Position numbers and translations under genes: made by a program. From assembly GCA_031264715.1 (NCBI GenBank), contig JAISDP010000077.1, positions 1 to 7,822 on the forward strand: 7,822 nucleotides of DNA, read 5' to 3'. The stretch is from Bacteroidales bacterium. Its GTDB lineage: Bacteria; Bacteroidota; Bacteroidia; Bacteroidales; UBA4181. Under the pieces are notes generated by a model that did no database searches, was not told the DNA's origin, and worked only from the letters and a program-made list of their open reading frames with translations. Of this stretch, positions 5,717 through 7,822 are shown one piece after another. Each line of letters opens with the position of its first letter. Position 1 is the stretch's first letter.

Positions 5717-7726
5717 TTATTCCTTCACCAGCAATACCGCATCGGCAAAGAGCGGCCCTGTTGATTTTTCGCCATTCAGCGTAATACTGGCTGCCTGCTC
5801 TCGCGTAAATTTGTATACACCTAAATCCTTCCAATTTCCTGCATCTTCGCGGGGATCAAAAGTAACTTCGTCCATTCCCGATGCAGACCGGATATCAATG
5901 GCAATTTTTACAGGTACATCAACAGCCCGGGGACAATAGTAATAAACCCGATATTTCCCGGTAACATTTATTTGGGGAAGGAAGCGGAAAAATGTACCCT
6001 TTTGCGCCTGATCACAAAACATGTAGCCGGTTTTGTAATGGTCCCCTTTACTCAATTGCCAATTCCCGCGGTTTTCCACCTGGCCGGCATCCGTGTCATC
6101 AACAAGGATTTCGGGCGTCGAACCATCCAATAAAGGGTTGGTTTTCAATATTTCTTTCAAAAGCGCTACATCAACGGCGTGCAGGCCTGCGTTGCTGTCT
6201 ATGGCCAAACAAGCTGCTATGGCCGCCGATTGTCCCAACACCATGAAGACAGGCTCCATGCGTATGGAACCAAATGCAATGTGCGACGCCGAGAGACAAA
6301 CCGGGACTAACAGGTTGTTACATTCGGTTTCCTTTGGGAGTAAAGCCCTGTATGAAACCGGGTAGGGCCTGGCTACGCCGACCTCGACATTGCCTTCATT
6401 TTTGACCATGGCTTTTCCATCCTTATGAATCACAATACGCTGGCAGTTGTGCGAATCCATGCCATACGCCGCCATTCCAATATCATCGGTCACCACTTCC
6501 CTGCCGGTACAGTGGGCTTCGGTCATCACATAGCAGCCTGTCATTCGCCGCGCTTCTCTTACGTATAGCTGTGGCGTCCAGTGGTCATTGTCAATGTATT
6601 CGTCTTTGGCGTATCCCCATTCAGATACAAAGTCCCGCAAATGTTTCGGTACCCTGGGATCGGTCCTGTAAAAATATAGAAGCCCTTTGGTATAATCCAC
6701 ATGTTCCTGGAAAATCTTCTCCCGTTCGTCGTAACCTGCTTCCGGGTAGTTGTGACTGGCGTCAATCATATCCGTTGAAAATGCTCCGCGGTTATTGATA
6801 TCGGTTTTGTTATTGGGCATTCTGCTCCATATAAAATATTGGCTTATATCCCATTCCTCGGGTTGCGCTTCAAACAGTCGCGCCAGCAGTTCGTAACGCT
6901 GCGGATCATAATTATCGGGCCTGGTAATGGAAATCATATTTCCGGGAACATTGCTCAGGCAGATGCGGAAATTATACGCTTGTACCAAATCATCACCCGA
7001 TCCACTGGATTGAAGGGTATTGGCGCTGATCCCCCACAGTAACCCGCTATTCGGATCGCCGGGAACCTTATACGGATCGACGCCATCCGGAAACTGGTGA
7101 TAACCGGATTGCTTGCGATATTCGGCCAGGTAGACGCCGTTCAATGTTTCGTTATACCGGCTGTTGTTTTCGCGGCCTACGGTATATGAGACTCCGGCGC
7201 GCGCCATCAGATCGCCCTCGTAGGTACAGTCGATATACTGTTTGGCTTTGATGCGGATTTTCGGCTCCGTTCGGGGCGATTGCGCATCTTCCAGTGTAAT
7301 GTATGCAATACTTGCCCCATTCTTGCTTGCAGAAACAATCCTTTTTTGATACATCACATCCAACTGCGCTTCATTCACATACTGATGCATCACTTTACCG
7401 GCTACGCTCGGTTCGAATGTCCAGTTTTCGAAATTCCCGTAATGCTTGCCGACGCGTCGATAAAAGTCGCGAGATAGCCCGGTAACAGCGTATTTGTTGC
7501 CAATATCGGTGCTCCCCAAACCACCGGTGGTCAATCCGCCCAAGTATTTGCCCGGTTCAATCAATACTGCGCTTTTGCCCATCATTTTAGCCGAATAAGC
7601 GGCAATAACGCCTGCTGCCGTGCCGCCATATATGCAAACATCCACTTCTTTGGCAGGAGATACGGATGTACAACCGTTCATAGCGATTGCTATGATGCTG
7701 ATTACAACAATAATAAAAGTGCGCAT
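5717..7726 (-). CDS. Lipoprotein FAD-dependent oxidoreductase with golvesin/Xly-type C-terminal domain
   Basis: This 669-residue protein has a hydrophobic N-terminus ending in MNGC, with C19 as the likely lipidated residue; the lipobox is imperfect because M and N precede G. A membrane-anchored location outside the cytoplasm is inferred. The FAD module has GGTAAG (34-39), E57, LGGLTTGGLGSTD (62-74), YEGDL, NKTDINN, WGYAKDEY, YVREARR (388-394), DSH (424-426) and SHIAFGSIRMEP (481-492), matching the PF12831-type enzyme encoded at 581-2434 block for block. Residues 538-669 form a separate beta-rich module: ILVDDTDAG, GNW..S, a YKTGYMF segment, GKYRVYYYCP, GNWKDLGVYKF and FADAVLLV, the pattern of the golvesin/xanthan lyase CBD-like domain. 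This replaces the helical tail of the paralogue. The start is supported by the signal peptide and an A/T-rich leader without a Shine-Dalgarno sequence. It is the first gene of the minus-strand cluster seen here. Substrate unknown; polysaccharide targeting is an inference from the C-terminal module. Confidence 0.93.
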   Translation of the reverse strand: MRTFIIVVISIIAIAMNGCTSVSPAKEVDVCIYGGTAAGVIAAYSAKMMGKSAVLIEPGKYLGGLTTGGLGSTDIGNKYAVTGLSRDFYRRVGKHYGNFENWTFEPSVAGKVMHQYVNEAQLDVMYQKRIVSASKNGASIAYITLEDAQSPRTEPKIRIKAKQYIDCTYEGDLMARAGVSYTVGRENNSRYNETLNGVYLAEYRKQSGYHQFPDGVDPYKVPGDPNSGLLWGISANTLQSSGSGDDLVQAYNFRICLSNVPGNMISITRPDNYDPQRYELLARLFEAQPEEWDISQYFIWSRMPNNKTDINNRGAFSTDMIDASHNYPEAGYDEREKIFQEHVDYTKGLLYFYRTDPRVPKHLRDFVSEWGYAKDEYIDNDHWTPQLYVREARRMTGCYVMTEAHCTGREVVTDDIGMAAYGMDSHNCQRIVIHKDGKAMVKNEGNVEVGVARPYPVSYRALLPKETECNNLLVPVCLSASHIAFGSIRMEPVFMVLGQSAAIAACLAIDSNAGLHAVDVALLKEILKTNPLLDGSTPEILVDDTDAGQVENRGNWQLSKGDHYKTGYMFCDQAQKGTFFRFLPQINVTGKYRVYYYCPRAVDVPVKIAIDIRSASGMDEVTFDPREDAGNWKDLGVYKFTREQAASITLNGEKSTGPLFADAVLLVKE

Positions 7727-7742
7727 AATGAATTATATAAAA

Positions 7743-7773
7743 TTTGGTAAATTTAATAGATTTTTTGCCTTTG
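7743..7773 (+). promoter_or_regulatory. Bacteroidetes-type promoter candidate reading rightward
   Basis: TTTG at 7743-7746 and TGCCTTTG at 7766-7773 are 19 bases apart. This fits the known Bacteroides arrangement of a -33 TTTG and a -7 TAnnTTTG box, with one mismatch (G for A). It points away from the three-gene cluster toward the window edge, and a start codon candidate follows at 7796. No equally good box was found on the minus strand for the lipoprotein gene. Confidence 0.3.
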
Positions 7774-7795
7774 TATCTTCTTGCCGGATAAATCT

Positions 7796-7822
7796 ATGGT
7801 GCGTAAAATTATTGTGTTTATA
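7796..7822 (+). CDS. Possible start of a divergent gene, cut by the window edge
   Basis: An ATG at 7796 opens nine codons, MVRKIIVFI, before the sequence ends. A short basic start followed by hydrophobic residues resembles the beginning of a signal peptide or membrane segment. The promoter candidate ending at 7773 would place a transcript start about 16 bases upstream of it. Nine codons are far too few for a family assignment, and the stretch may be chance. Confidence 0.2.

Noticed and set aside
5717..7726. Calling the lipoprotein a xanthan lyase
   Set aside because: The catalytic part carries FAD-binding and oxidoreductase-family motifs, not a polysaccharide lyase fold; only the C-terminal binding-type module resembles that of xanthan lyases.

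Overview
The window looks like a fragment of a Bacteroidetes chromosome, probably order Bacteroidales; this is inferred, not proven. The clues are AT-rich intergenic DNA around moderately GC-rich genes, no Shine-Dalgarno sequence before any of the three clear genes (their leaders are A/T-rich), a Bacteroides-style TTTG / TGnnTTTG promoter candidate at the right edge, and large exported FAD proteins of the kind often seen in that phylum.

Layout, left to right. Positions 1-580 hold no convincing gene. They contain a 41-bp tandem repeat array (about 44-352) and then two inverted repeats (443-493 and 512-577). From 581 to 7726 there are three large genes, all on the minus strand, so transcription runs from the high coordinates to the low ones. 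First is a 669-residue lipoprotein FAD-dependent oxidoreductase with a golvesin/xanthan-lyase-type C-terminal module (5717-7726). Next is a 999-residue Tat-exported protein with two FAD-binding modules in tandem and a helical C-terminus (2487-5486). Last is a 617-residue Sec-exported FAD-dependent oxidoreductase (581-2434). The last two are 52 bases apart and are probably cotranscribed. A 230-base gap (5487-5716) separates the first two and holds a small palindrome and a possible remnant reading frame. At the right edge, a plus-strand promoter-like pair and a possible start codon suggest a divergent gene that leaves the window.

The outer two genes are clear paralogues. They share a GGTxxG dinucleotide-binding motif, an acidic residue at the end of the second strand, a GGL..GLG.TD segment, YEGDL, the stretch NKTD/GKTD to WG.AKDEY, YVRE.RR, DSH, and a closing SHI.F...RMEP motif. 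The second half of the middle protein carries more distant versions of the same landmarks; its first half keeps only the nucleotide-binding start and a closing motif. The trio therefore looks like a set of related exported flavoproteins sent out by three different routes (lipoprotein, Tat, Sec). Their substrates cannot be read from the sequence. The carbohydrate-binding-like module and the phylum suggest glycan or glycoside oxidation outside the cytoplasm, but that is inference only. No transporter, SusC/D pair, glycosidase or regulator is visible inside the window to test it.
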